This document shows positions 36,095 through 49,800 of a stretch of 64,000 nt of DNA, piece by piece. Numbering within the stretch: the first letter of the stretch is position 1; every line of letters starts with the position of its first letter. The notes under the pieces were generated by a model. The model saw only the letters and a list, made by a program, of their open reading frames with translations, was not told where the DNA came from and made no database searches. The stretch is from Porites lobata (Eukaryota > Cnidaria > Anthozoa > Scleractinia > Poritidae): positions 3,222,001-3,286,000 of the forward strand of contig CALNXK010000043.1 of assembly GCA_942486035.1 (NCBI GenBank). Direction: 5' to 3'. Made by a program: the position numbers and the translations under genes.

Positions 36095-38494
36095 ACATCT
36101 GGCGAGCCCGGTGAGTACGAGATTTCAACGTGTCCAAGTATTAAATGGCGTTGAAAGTCTAACAATAGCTGTCCGCTGATTTTGTATTGTTGGTTGTTTT
36201 GTGTTTGTACGGTTTGTTCTGCTTCAATTGCAAGACCGGGATGATGCATAATTTCATCAAGGCTAAGTGACTTAAAAACCGCCATAAATTAAGCTGTGAT
36301 TGGTCGAATTGCGTTACTACACATATATGCATTTTTAATGATCAGTATGAAAGAAACGTCGACCAGTTTTAATTTTATACTTCACTATTTTCGCGGTTCG
36401 TGTGCACGCCGTTTAAAAATTATACTGGACAGAAGCAATTTGAAATAGGAGTTGAAAGAAACATAATTTTTGTCATGGTTCTGCACATTGGCAGTTTGGA
36501 GGAGGACTTAATGGCGTGATTTTTCTGATGAAAAACTGAGAAATTTCACATTGCCATGCAATGGCAGAAGATACCCCTGTAAATCATAAACACACTGCAC
36601 ATACGTAGAACGAGGCTTAGTCGCGCTGAAAGGGTAACAACTTTGTATAAGAATAATTTTGAAAGCCAGTTAATTCTTCTTAAAACCTCTACCTGCTAAA
36701 CTTCCCTTTCATTGTCTAATAAAGACAACGATTTTTTTTTTGTTTTGATCATTTTCCTTAAAGCTATTATTAGCAGTTTTTAGTCGGAGACCACGTACTA
36801 GTGCAAAGGTACGCAGTTTTACAACAATAATGAACATGACGAGCATAATGACTCTTATGATTATAACAACAACAACAGTTTGTCTCCTTTTCCCCGCATT
36901 AGGAGGATTTGAAATTGGTTTATTTTTTGGAAGAAGAATTTAGAAAACTTCATTTGATATTAGTTTTAAAATATCAATGATTTATATTTAAAACGTCTGG
37001 GTGACGACACTAGGCTTGGCGTCTGAGGCTGGAAGTTCCCGCCTTATAAGCTTGGTTACGGACCCATCTGTATGTAAACAAATCATAAACATACCATATA
37101 CAGCAGTTAAGTACAAATATCAGTGATATCCTGTCAGCGGACAATCAGCTCCTACCCTTTAGCCAATCAAAGTTGAACAATAAAATAATTTTTAAAAAGA
37201 TTTCATTTTTTTTATTCTAAGCCTTCCTCTCTTTCTCTATTATTATGATGTTAATGACAATGAATCGCCCTCTTCATATCGTCATCATTATCATATATAT
37301 GTTCAATGAGCGGTAACAAGCGGTATAAGAGTCTGCAAGAGAATGAATTTACCAAGGCAGTAAAATGGCACAGATGGAACTATAAAATATAAGTTAATAG
37401 ATAGACAAATTTATAGTATATAGGTCACATACTAGGATCAATTTATTCAGGGCTGCTTTTTTTTCTAATTATTTGTCGCGGCTTAGTGTTGTCCCTTATC
37501 CGTTAGCTCTGATACATTGGAAAATTCAGAAATGACATTACGCATTTGAAAAACAAAACAAAACATAAAATAATCACAGAGAAAAGCTCAATACTAAAAG
37601 ATAGATGCATCATTTTTAACTTGTCAAAAAAGTAAAGCTGTACATAGGTGGCCTTCTTCTCGTGATTGGGGACACAAAAAAACTCAACAAACAAAAACCT
37701 TTTGTGTTAACACAATCGAGCTGGTCGTTTGATGATCCATAACAATTTAATGACTGAAGGATTACAAGGGCATTTTTAAGATTTAAGACAGCTATATGCA
37801 TATGAAAACATTCTTTAAAAAAAAACCCGCTTTCTCTTTGCATTAATTATTCCCTTTCAGCAGACCCTCCCTCGCCGCACCTCTTTCTTTTTGTTGAGAA
37901 TCATAACCACGACAACCTGGCACTCTAAATCAAGCCTATCTCATACATAAAATGGGTCTTAGGATACTCGAAGATGTAAATAAGATTTTTATTAGGTTTA
38001 TCGTTCAGATTCGAAAATAGGAAGACCGGTAAAGTGTAAAAATTGTGAAGTGTCGACGGCAAACTCGCGAAAGGTTTCTTCAGAATTCAGCATACAAAAC
38101 GTTTCATTAAATGGGCTGTCAAGCGAAATATGAGCACAACTAAAATAGTTTACTGATCAGATCATACGGTCAGCATTTGAAAAGTTGAAATAAGAAAAAA
38201 GTTTAATTTTTGGTCGTTTGGCTTCCAAGAAACAATTAAATATTAGCTTTCTTCTTTGTTAGCCATTGAATATTACTCGTATGCTTTTTTGGTGCCAGTA
38301 TAATTTGAGAATAATTCCGGCGTGGCTGGCTGCAGCGTTTAGCGAATGTCGGGCATGCACGTGAACAATATAGTGGGCGGCTATAAAATCACAAATGAAC
38401 CATTCACCTACTTCAGTAATCAGTGTAACATTCGATAGCTCGCAAATCGACTGATAGCGCTCGAACTGAGAAAGGAATCAAACAAAGCCTAGAA
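36095..38494. other. Intergenic region upstream of the BMP-type gene
   Basis: No coding exon or recognisable element seen. Runs of A/T and simple repeats, for example ATTATTATGATG near 37240 and AACAACAACAA near 36870. The last 120 bp hold the BMP-type promoter. The region may also hold the first exon of the GRXCR-like gene. Confidence 0.4.
38357..38415 (+). promoter_or_regulatory. TATA-type promoter of the BMP-type gene
   Basis: CTATAAAATC at 38381-38390 is a good TATA box, about 110 bp before the ATG; transcription would start near 38410-38420. A GTGGGCGG GC-type box lies just upstream (38373-38380) and a CACGTG E-box at 38359-38364. A strong TATA box suits a tightly regulated developmental ligand. 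Start site not verified. Confidence 0.6.
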
Positions 38495-39735
38495 ATGAAT
38501 TATCTGAACGTCGTCTTAGTTTTGATGAGCTTCACAACAGTATCCCAACAAAATGAAGACGCTGAGTTTATCCCAGCTACACAAAGTGATTTACTCAAGC
38601 TTCTAGAAATCAAGGAAAAGCCAAGCGTGTTACGAAGCAGGTCTCAAGTGCCTAAATATGTCATGGACTTGTACAGGGACCAAGCTCACTTTGGTGGTTT
38701 TACCAAGGCATGGAAATCAGCTCCTGGTACAACAATACGAACTTTCTTTCGAGGTATGTAAATGTGTTTTCTCTATCAAATGCATACCCGAGTGAATTAT
38801 AAATGTCATCGTAATTTGCATGGTTAACGATGTCTTTTATTATTGTTTTAGATACGAGAGTCGTTGACGATGGGCGCCTTTTCTTCTTCAACTTATCAGC
38901 ACTTCAAACCAAAGAAAAAGTTCAAAAGGCAGAATTGAGGATATTTAAAAGACGTTCCAAGCTCGACTCCTCTTGTGGACACTTTAAGGTGACAGTGAAT
39001 CGCTTAAACCGCAGAGTTGTGCGGGACGGTGCCGCAAGTAGCTGGAAAAAACGAAAGGAAACTGTAGTCGACACAAAACTGGTAAAATGTAGACGAGTTG
39101 GCGAGTGGATTGTTTTAAATGTTACCCCAGCTGTGACGTTTTGGAATTCATGGCCGTCGCGAAATTTCGGCTTGTGGATAACTGTCACAGGATTAGGGGC
39201 TCCAGAGTCAGATTTCTACATTGCCACTGGAGGTAGAAAGGAGCCTATCCTAATCATTTATGGTGACAGTCAGAACGAAAAGAACGACCACAGATTACTA
39301 AGAAGTGCTAACGAGGTTCCCAAAGAAACACGAGAGACGTATCAACAACATACGCGGTCGAAAAGGAAAAGCAACGAAGGGGCTTTCAGTTCTACAAGAA
39401 GTCGAAGATCTGTAGATGAGGATATGTGTACAAGGCATCAACTTTTTGTAAAGTTTCGTGATTTAAAATGGGACAAATGGATTATAGCTCCTCGTGGCTT
39501 TAAAGCGTTTTATTGCATGGGAAAGTGCCCCGAAGTCATCGATAAATTCTTCAATCCAACCAATCACGCAATAATACAAAATCTACTTCATCACCGACAT
39601 AATAAAAACATTCCTGCTGCTTGTTGCGTACCGACGAGTTTACACTCAATGACTATAATGTATTTTGAACTAGATGGCAGTATTGTATTAAGAGAATATT
39701 CGGGTATGGTAGCATCAACATGTGGCTGCCGCTAA
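38495..39735 (+). CDS. BMP-type TGF-beta superfamily ligand precursor
   Basis: Two exons, 38495-38753 and 38852-39735, phase 1 junction, 380 residues. A signal peptide (MNYLNVVLVLMSFTTVSQQ) is followed by a propeptide. There are two dibasic furin-type sites, RSKR at 255-258 and RSRR at 269-272. Cleavage at the second leaves a 108-residue mature domain with seven cystine-knot cysteines (279, 308, 312, 344, 345, 377, 379), including the cysteine before IPAACCVPTS used for the dimer bond. Motifs WIIAPRGFKAFYC, NPTNHAIIQ and CCVPTSL are BMP-like rather than activin-like; assignment to a BMP subgroup is not possible by eye. Secreted dimer signalling through serine/threonine kinase receptors and SMADs is known for the family. 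Only seven residues precede the first mature cysteine. Nearest AATAAA is at 40272. Confidence 0.92.
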
Positions 39736-41414
39736 AAAAGAGTTTGTCCCGTTCAATTCACTGAATGCAACCATTATAGAGCCGAACAATTTAGTGTCAT
39801 AAAGAACGTATTTATATTGATGAATGGTGCTATGCACCCTAATACAATATTGGAAAATATAGACCAAGATTAAAGTAGAATCCTATCTAACCAGAAAAAA
39901 TATCTACAATAGATTGTCCTCTAAGGAAAGGACATATTCAAGTTAAACTTGAAAAATGAATGCACTCTTCCCTTTAAATTTAAATGCATCATCTAGCGAT
40001 TAGCTCCTAAAATGACGTCTATAGAACGTTTCTGTTTAAGACATTATGAACAAGGCCGTAGTTTGATGTTCTATCCATGTACTAAAAATGGAACAGTCCA
40101 ACCTATTATGAGCAATCAACAGGCTGCTCCAGCGACTAAGTACTGTTGTTCATTGACAGTTCATATATTTTATTTATTTCCGCCGAATGAGGCAGTAAGC
40201 CGCCGTCTATCACTTGAAAAATTTGCATGAAATTCAGACTACTTATATCACGCTTCTGTAACCATGAATGAAATAAATTTAGTTGCGGCCAAGACCTGTT
40301 CCGCAATCACGTACAATGGTTGGCTTAGCGTATTTCAATTTTTTTCCTGAGGGTTCTTGTGTAGCAGTTTGCTGGAATTACTTTGTATGTTTTAGCAATC
40401 TACATAATAACGGATTTACGCTCTGTTTGGAACAGTTGTACTTCAAAGTCAAGGGTAAATTGTTGACTTACAGTATGGATTATGCACTTCACAAGTGTTG
40501 ACTTGTGGCATCTTATTTTAAGTTACTTAAACGGATATTGTACGAGGGAGTTAAGGCCGCCGGCTTCTTGAACTGATAAATCCCGATAAATACAATTATT
40601 TTGCAATGAGATGTTCCAACGTGAAAAATAGGAAAAGAACGAGCAAAAAGATGAAGATCAACTTTCCTGATCCGCGACGCAAGCACTAAGTATGTGTCAT
40701 TTATAATAGACGAGCAGAATATAAGCAAAATCATGACTGCGAGGATAAAACTGATCAAGTAACGATTATATTTTGCTCTGCTTCATCTGTAGGTTACAAA
40801 TTTGTGCATCACTGACAAATAAGGTACTGGAACGGTGACTCTGGTGCTTCAACGCCATCCATAAAAGCCATGCATGGTCCAACAACAGGAGCCGGGGAGC
40901 CGTAACCCCACAGTTTCAAATCTTTATTCAAGGTTTACCAAATTCTTTATTGGTTCAGTCCGCAAAACTTTCTTTCTGTAAGCACACGATCAGAATGTTA
41001 AAATGTTTTCCCCATTTGTTGGAAAATTTGATCGACTGACAGAAACCATCTACATTAAATAAATAAAAAATAAATTTTGAAATCTAACTACCTGTTAAAA
41101 AAAGGTGAAAAAAGTTTGGATGTAAGAGAACATTTTTTTGAATATCGCCTATTATCGTTTTTTCTTTTTCAGTTGTCAAATTTCCCGCGTGCATTCTACA
41201 CCATTTTAAAGTGTCATGACGTCATTAGTTTCCCTGTTCTATTGCATTAGTAATGACACCAACCAGGTGACGTCAAATAAATAAATAAAATAAATAAATT
41301 TATTACTTATATTGCGCAAATTACATGTGCATATTATGATCAAATGTCACTAAAACGTCACAAACTTCAACGGGTTAAAGCGCGAGAAAAAAGGAGATTT
41401 GTATCTCAACTGTC

Positions 41415-41592
41415 ATTTTCTTCAATACGCCACTTCCACATTTCCCACAATGCACTTTATTTGCCCCCCGCCCCACCCCACCCCCAAATTTGCATCACCT
41501 TTGTTTTTCATTCCTCCTGGGTATTACAGCCCTCCCAAAACAAGTTGAAAACAATGCTATGGGAAATGTGGAAGTGGCGTATGGAAAAGAAA
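41415..41592. repeat. Foldback repeat
   Basis: CGCCACTTCCACATTTCCCA at 41429-41448 and its exact inverse TGGGAAATGTGGAAGTGGCG at 41560-41579, with flanking TTTCTTCAATA / TATGGAAAAGAAA also pairing. The loop carries a C-rich run. Confidence 0.65.
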
Positions 41593-43313
41593 GTAACTAA
41601 AGCAAATAACAAAAAGTATAAAAAATAGGAAGTACTGACGAAAGAATAAGCAACGAAAAGAGAAGTAAGGAAGGAGTGGAAATAACGCGCAGCTATGTTA
41701 ATTTGATACACGTCCTACTGCACTTTTCCCTCATATGTTCACCACGCTCCATCGAAACTGCCAGCTACAGTACGCAGGCTACATAGAAAGTAAGTTTTGA
41801 AGTACAGACTCATAAATACAAAAGATTAACCTTGTATACCTTTGACGTTGAGAAAATCGAATACCCTGGATTATAATTTCAGATGTTTAATTCAAGTTTC
41901 CCATTAAAGGTATTTACATGGAAGAAAAAAAACAGAATGAAATTGTTTGAATATTGGCGTGATCTCTCTTCATTGACCGAGTTATTACAGGTCGGATCTA
42001 TATGTAAAGCAGTCCAGCGACGACAAAGGTCTTAGTAAAATCCTGCTTTTTACACTAAATCAAAAACGGCAGGCATTATAGGTTTACTCTAAAGTGAATC
42101 GCTCATTTACGAGCAAGCCAATCGGAGTGATATGAAGGCACCATAACCATTCGCTGGCTTGTGGTATGTACTCAGTAACTCGTCTTGTTGGGTTCAAATC
42201 TCCAAGAGTTCTAACAACTGTTACATTTCACCAACACTTTGCTGATCTGTGAATGTAAGATATTTTTTGTTTATTTTGAATCTTTTGAACAAGCTAAATT
42301 TAGAAATGACAGAGGAATTTAAAAAGAGGGATGGGGATTGGAAGGAGGGAAAAATCCCACAAAGCCGAGTGATGAATTGGGTCTGGCACGCGCGCGCGTG
42401 CAGTTGGCTGCCGAAATTCACGATGTATGGTTGGTATACGGTATAAATTAGCAAATTTTTTTTTCGAATCTTTGCTTTAAATTTTTTGTTCTATTATTTG
42501 CTATTTGAGAAGTTGCATCACTAGAGTATTTAGTTGATTCTTAACTAACCCACTTTTCGGTTTAGTTCTTCTGTGAAACCTCTGGTGTCACACTGGCAGG
42601 AAAACCGTTCCTTCCAAGGTGATTGCCTACAGAACTGCCCACCCAAGGGCCCTGAGAAGCGTTCTGAGCAAATATTGAACATTGAAAGATCTCCAGTCTC
42701 AAGACGCGTGAGAATAACAAATGGGTGCAAAGAATTCCCAAGACACTTTGCGTGGACAATAACGTCCATTCGTGTCTCCGGTTCATGACTTCTTATAACA
42801 ACATTTATTTAGGGCCGCACATACCATAACGACATGTCCGTGTTATCAAACGGCACAGGCGATGCCGTGCCCATGACGTTAGAGTTCTCATTATTATGGG
42901 CTGTACTGAGTAGATCAGCAAGTGATGTGATATAGCTGAGACTGTAAGCATTGCTCAAGCAGCTGCAACAGAAAAGCCGCAAAGATTTAGTTTATACTAC
43001 TTATTATCCCCGCAGAGCTATTAAATTCCAACTCAACAACTCAATCCAAAACGACAATAAAAATGAAAACTGCACGTTTGCAAGTCTCTCGCAAATCTGG
43101 GCATCCACTTATCAAGATCTACAATTCCTCATGTGGCCCGGAAGGGCTAAAAAGAGAAACGCGCCGCTGGGCAAATCGCCGGACTTCTTTTTTAACTGCT
43201 GCCTCGGCTAGGTTTGACTCGACTGACAAGCCACTTACACTACCTAACTGAATAGCTAAATTACAGTCCGACATGTTTGGGTTAGCTGTCTCTTCTGTGC
43301 TTCGGCCAGTAGC

Positions 43314-43740
43314 TTAAAGGGAACCTCCACTCTTACTACAGAATAAGTTTAAATCGAATAAAATTATGTTGATAAACAAATTTGTTTGAAATTTGTCTTT
43401 AAAAAAGTGTTTATATCAGGAAAAGTGAATTTTAAAATCGCTTATTTTCACTTTCAAATTTCGCGGGCGCCGCCATCTTGAATAATAGTGACGCGTTATG
43501 GTTGCTCTATTGTTCTGACACAAAGAGCTTTTGTTTAATAACAATAGGGCAACCATTACACGTCACAATTATTCAAGATGGCGACGCCCGCAAAATTTGA
43601 AAACAAAAATAGGCGAATCTAAAAGTTATTTCTTTCGGATACAAACGCTTTCTTTAAAAATATTTTAGATTGACTTGACTGTAACAGTTATTTCCTGTGA
43701 TTTAAAGTTATCTTTTTGTTGAAGTGGAGGTTCCCTTTAA
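43314..43740. mobile_element. MITE flanked by TTAA, internally palindromic
   Basis: Ends AGGGAACCTCCACT and AGTGGAGGTTCCCT, each bordered by TTAA, as produced by piggyBac-type transposition. The inside is also inverted: GCGGGCGCCGCCATCTTGAATAATAGTGACGCG around 43463-43496 pairs with CGTCACAATTATTCAAGATGGCGACGCCCGC around 43560-43591. About 427 bp, no ORF. Confidence 0.75.
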
Positions 43741-43859
43741 CAAGGCAGAGCTAAATACCTTTCTTTTTTCAGAGCCAGACACGGCAAGTAGTAAAGGGAC
43801 AGTTACAATTCAGTTTAGCAGTGTATGTATACGGCATTTCTTTGGACCGACTAACTTAC

Positions 43860-46800
43860 ATTTTGCCAAGGTCTTCCTGCTGTTTGGTAAGGCCCTTCTG
43901 TAAAGTGCGTAAGACGACTAACAGTTTGTTGGACAGTGCTTTTAACTGTTGACCATGCGCACTTAAAATCTGTTGACACCACAACAGGTAAAAATGAAGA
44001 TGACGTGACTTTTCCAGTTGTAGCGCGACAAACTTCAACACAAGTTCAATATAAGGATCTTTCAGTGACTGTACCACCAAGGGAACTAATGGATAAAAAA
44101 GAGAAAAAACTTTGCTATTTTCCGTTTAAGGTTTATACGTTAAATCGATGTATTTTTGTGGAAATATCATCATCACCAATACAGAAGATCACTCGTAGAA
44201 ACCCTAAAAATTCAACGAAATTCTATTTGCAACTGCGACTCATGGAGAACTATTCTTTTTAATGTAAATTAAAGCGACCCATAGAAGATTCAAAGCTGAA
44301 ACTATATATTCAGCAATTTAAATTACTAAAAGAAAAGAGTTATTTTCAAACAAACATAACATTTCTCAGAAACCAAGCTCCAGCCTAGCTCCAAAGTACG
44401 TAAAATCTATGAGCTGAAGTGGAATACATTCTTTCAGAAGAGATAAAGAAACTGTTGACAGTAATCCATATGGTCTTTGCAAGAAGGATGTTGTCACCTA
44501 AGGGTGGAGAGATTGTATAGATAGCTGTAAACCTTGGGCGGGATCATACTTCATGATCTCCCTCAATAAAACTTGCCTGCAACTGCAGCGCTAAATCACC
44601 GTATACTTCTGTGCCGTTTGTAACTTTTATTATGCATGCTAGTGTTAGTAAGGTAGTACGTGGATCTACTGTATAAAGCTGTTTCGTTAACTCAATACTG
44701 ACTGTCAAATGGTTTAACAGCCTCCATAACTTGACAAATCAGGTGTGGCTCATTCAGTCTCAAACTCATTATTAGTGCTTTTGTGTGTTCGTTGTCGCTG
44801 CTGGCTTGTAATGTCCTCTCAGGAGTCACATCACAGTCCAGTTGAAATGGATCAAAAACAATATCAGACTCCAGTGAATAAACCAAAAGTCCTTCAGTAC
44901 TAGCAGCAGCCCATGACCGGCCTACAAACAAAAAACATCCACTGCTGATTAAATCAGTTTAATACAGTTTTAAAAACTTTCTTCTAGCTGAGGACAAGAA
45001 AAGTTCACGAAGCAAAGAACACAACCTTTTAATTTAACACATTCTCCTGTCCAAACAATTTAGGATGCCTCCATAGCGAGAACTATTCTCACTACCTTCC
45101 ACTATTACTGTGACGCCTCGATAGCAATAATACTGCGGCCGCATCACCAGTAACAAAAACGAGATTGCACCGGAAGTCTGTCAATCAAAATATCGTTACC
45201 TGTTGGTGAGAACTGTAGTGATTTGACTCGAATTTCCGGCTGGGTTCTCCTAGAACTCATATCACCTGCGACAGTAATAACACACCAAAAAAACATTGCA
45301 TGGTACCGGTGACTTATTTTAAGTTTCCTACTTTATGAATACCACATCAACAGAAAGTGTTTTTCGCAAGCTTACTGAGTGCTCAAACACAAGGTCCCGA
45401 TTGACACGATTGCATTTCACCTCCTAAAATTATTGTAAGTTGCAGGGCTAATGGTTTCTCCATTTGTTCTTCTGAGGAAAACTATTATGTAATGGCCATT
45501 CACCGAAATGATTTGCACTAGAACAATTTTTAACCCCAGCGCCTCTTCACAGAGGTAAATATTACTTGACAACTTACCGAGTGGCCATCATAATACAACA
45601 ACAAACAACAAAACAAAAGACCACATATTAAATAACTTGGTTGGTGCCCCCCCCCCCCCATGGCTGGCTTACCATGTAACACCCCAGGAAGGGACACTGA
45701 TTCCTGATCATTTTCATTATCATCAATTTGGTCCTGTGGTCCTGCATCTGTCATATTACCACTATGAAGAAATTCCTGAAAAAAATGTCATAGAGTAACC
45801 CTATTAGACATCCACCGGTGACCAGTACTTCACCAAGGCAACAAGAAACAGGGTAATTTGGAAATTTGGCGGAAAAAGGTAGGCATACGATTACCTTCAT
45901 TCCATCACAAGACAAGTTTTTTGAAACCTCAAACCGTTTAATCAGGACCTAAATAAGGTGAAAAAGAGTATCTTAGAATAGGAAAAGGAACGTTCGACCA
46001 ATCTTTGTCAATAATCAAATAAAAATCCTAAACTGGTCCTAACTCACATATTAAGCTAAGAGAAATTTTGGCACCCTCTTCACCTTACGGACAATTCTTT
46101 TGATGCCAAAAAAAGCAAACTTAATGCATTTCTTACCTCTATGAAGACTGAGGATACCACTCAGATAATGCGGCGGACACTCTACCTTGTGGCCTTCTTC
46201 TAAAGGGGGTTTGACTCTATATTTCTACTCGGCAAATACTAATACAAGAAGTTAAGGTACTTGAGGCCTTTCTTTCTTTCTACTCTACCAAACTTTATAG
46301 AACCCTTCAGTTACGAGCTCATCATTGTATATTTAATCTACAATCGGAAGCTACACTAACCTGCTGTTGCACGTGATAAATACAAACAAATTTGGATCTT
46401 CCACCAGCTAAAACACATTTTCCATCAGCAGTGTAGCACAAACTGGTAAAACACCTTAATAAGAGACAAAACAGATAAGACTCCAATAAATGAGCACTTT
46501 TATACATCCCCATATCTAGTTGGATTTAATCGCGTCTACCGAAAATTATGGCCAGAACGCGAGTTTGTTGCGTGCCGTCCGATAAGCCCCAAATCATTAC
46601 ACTATGAAGAGGAGGGGGAAATGGAAAGAGCAAGGAGAAAAGAAAAAAAATGCACTGTTAGTTCTGTTTATGACGGCTCGTGTTAAAATAGGTTTGTAAG
46701 AGGAAAACTGGTTGAACAACAAGAACATTTACGCAGAAACCTTTTTACGTCTACCATCACCACCTTGCTGAGAATAGTTAACCTGATAGCACTTACTTTG

Positions 46801-49800
46801 ATGAGAGCATGGTCTGAGCAGTTATCTTATCTGAGCTCCGCCTTCCAGGAGCAAGGTCCCTTCGTCCTTCCACTGATGCAGTTTGTAAACCTGTTCTTAC
46901 ATCAAAGAAACTTATCTGTCCATCCAGTGATGCTGCTGCCACCTCCAAGCCGTCAGGACGTACGGTCACTGCCAACACTAAAGCAATGCAGGTCAGTTTA
47001 ACCTGCATGTTTCTTTATAATCGTAATTGCACTGAGTATTGCACCACCAATTTTAGCCCAAGTTGTAAACTCGTATCATAGAATATAGAAGAAAGAAACC
47101 AAACACCAAAATAACTGAAAAAATATATCTTCTCCCATGCAAATTGATAGTGATCAACATAGATGAATTTGGAGTTGTTACTTTTGGAGTTTGGAGTCCG
47201 TTAAATATAAAGTCAATTCCCCTAGACTGTCAGCAGACGACCCTCCTTGACATCGTATTGATATGCCAGCTCTTGATTTCGACTTAACTTCTTAAGTACA
47301 ACGTTTTACTAAGAGTGCTACGAGCTCTTTTAACTGACCAAGCAGGAGGACAAGGGCTGTTCTTGCAAGACGATGGGGCTGGAATGGTCACGTACTTCAA
47401 GGGGAAACCATTACCATATCTACTAACATATTTACAGCCCTCTTAAAGGACACCAAAGGGTACAAGAAAAAGTAGTTGTCCCAAATTCATCTGGAGAAGG
47501 ACTGTAGAGGAAGAAGTCAGGTCTTTTTAAAAGCTTCCAACTGGGAGTAAACATGCGGCTTGCAAAGGAGAGACGGGAATAGAAGAAGCTTAATAATGCC
47601 CCACAAGCCACTTGGCTTTGAAGGAGGAGACGAGGGGCAGGATATTAGGGAGCTTAAGCAACTACGACGAAGACCACAACGACAACTTCAAACAGCAACT
47701 GGTTTTATAAGCAAAACAACAGCTCTGCACGTGCATCACGCTTTTTAGTACATTTCTTTGACGTCCACTGCACGACTAAAGGTGATGTTACACGGGACGA
47801 TTCGCAACGACGATTTTTAGCGCAACACAGCGTTGCAATGTTGAAACAATGTTGTAACCATTCGAAACAACGTTGCAACAATGTTGCAACACAGTGTTGC
47901 GCTAAGAATCGTCGTTGTGAATCGTCTCGTGTAACATCACCTTAAGACGTAAAACCTCCTCATGCGACGTTTTATGGAGGACGTGGACATACGAAGACGA
48001 ATTCTCCTTTCTCTTTTTGAACCTGGATAAAGTCCTTATGAATTCAACTCTTGACATATAAAGCGGGTCCAAATAGACGCGATAAACTCTGAAAGCACGT
48101 AATTTTTTTAGCGACGTCTTCACTGCCGTCGTCGTCGTCGTCGTCGTTGGTTAAGCTCCCTAATGAAGATGACGACGATAACTGAACATCCATGAACTCT
48201 TAACACTGCGGGCTATTAGCTATTGCTACAAAGTCAATAAATCTCCAGCTGGTGTATAACCTCTGGACAGCATTTTATCCAGTGGAAAGCTTGTACTATC
48301 CAAATTTCCAACAGCTGACACCATAGCCTGGAAACGCTTGCTACGCAGGCTACTGACACCAGGAGGTTAGTTAATATCGGACTCAGTTTCTACACAATGC
48401 TGTATGCATAGCAACATGATTACTATCAAAAGTATGAAAAGAAGACGGATTAACAAACCCTCAGATCCCACATTTAGTGTTTCCCATGTTACTTTGCTGT
48501 CAAACATGTTCCACAGTCTAACAGTTTTGTCCCATGATCCTGAGACCAAAAGTGGCTGAGAAGAACTGAACACTAGTCCAGAAATAGGTCCCTCGTGTCC
48601 AGCAAGTACCTGCAAAAGCAAAACACTACGAGCTACATGATATTTAACAATATTGACAACACTTTTCCATTGTGTGTAAACTCTCATACATCATAGAAAT
48701 GACGTATAAATGTTCAAAAAGTGAATAGTGGTCTTATTGCAAAGGTACAATACAATGGGGTTTAAAATTTCAAACAATAATTCGCGGAAAACTTTGTGCA
48801 AGAACCATACATACACACTTTATTACCACTTCCCCATGGAGGATTTTCAGAGGTAATAATAAAAACTAAAATATAAAAGCATGATATCACAGTTTGAACT
48901 ATTTAGTTAGAATAAATCATCATAAAAACTAGAAAATAGATTAAGCAAAAATAATGCAAAATACAATAAGAAGAATAAAACGAGTCTAAGAAAGAAGCCT
49001 GCACATAGCACAAGTCAATTCTAATCAAATATAGGGACAAAAATTACGTAAGAGGCTTAACTTAAGACAACGTTTAAAATGGCTCACTGATTATCGTTAG
49101 GTGACTGTTCTATAATAAAAATATGTTTGGCCGTTAGTTGTTCTAAAAAGAGGAATTTTGATCATTTGAGAATTTCTTGTTCTGCAGGCTAACCCTAACC
49201 CTCACCCTAACGCTAACCTTGGTAGTAGAGAAGCTCATTAAGCTAGAGCTATGTGGTCGAATTTCCTTCCTCCACTTACAATAAGACAGGCAAATTTTTG
49301 GACTGTCTGTAACTTGCTTAAATTTGTTCAAGAGGTATTACTCCAGTCAGTGAAGCAGTAGAACAGTTTACTGAAGATTAATACATTTATTATAGTAACA
49401 AGAGACTGTTTGTCTAAAGAGTGCTTAACTCAATTAATTTGAGCCAGACGTGACATTTACGATGAGCAGAGAAAAAGCAAAAAACACTACATGATTTCCA
49501 TTGTCTAGTAACCAATGAGCCTGCAAGAGATCATTTTGTTGTTCCCAAATTATGATATTGTCTAGTTGCTTTAAGTGGTACATCATAACATATCCAACAG
49601 GTCAAACGACTTCTACTGGTTCTCGGGATGCAAGTAAAATATGCATGACAGTTGAATTAACAAGGAGTAAACAACTGAAAGATAATTTTTCAAAGAAAAT
49701 TCCTTAGAAACTTCAGAGCATCAGTTTTTTGGCAATTAGACAATTTGTAGGTTGCTGGAATAAAAACGTTTAGAACTGCAAGCTACCTCAAGAAGTCTTC

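Larger units (their letters stand above)
39736..43859. other. Intergenic region between the BMP-type gene and PWP2
   Basis: Contains an AATAAA at 40272-40277 that could end the BMP-type transcript, an (AAAT)n run at 41274-41300, a foldback at 41415-41592 and a MITE at 43314-43740. The missing last coding exon of PWP2 should be in here. A CA/GC-rich CACGCGCGCGCGTGC palindrome lies at 42389-42401. No other gene supported. Confidence 0.4.

Noticed and set aside
36061..36285. A 74-residue minus-strand ORF as the first GRXCR-like exon
   Set aside because: Different frame from the confirmed exon and no donor that restores phase; kept only as a possibility for unknown 5' sequence.
42545..42788. Overlapping 71-74 residue ORFs on both strands, candidate PWP2 last exon or separate gene
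   Set aside because: No similarity to the PWP2 tail and no convincing splice partner; no recognised domain.
43936..44262. A 108-residue plus-strand ORF
   Set aside because: Antisense shadow of PWP2 exon 43860-44085; no domain.
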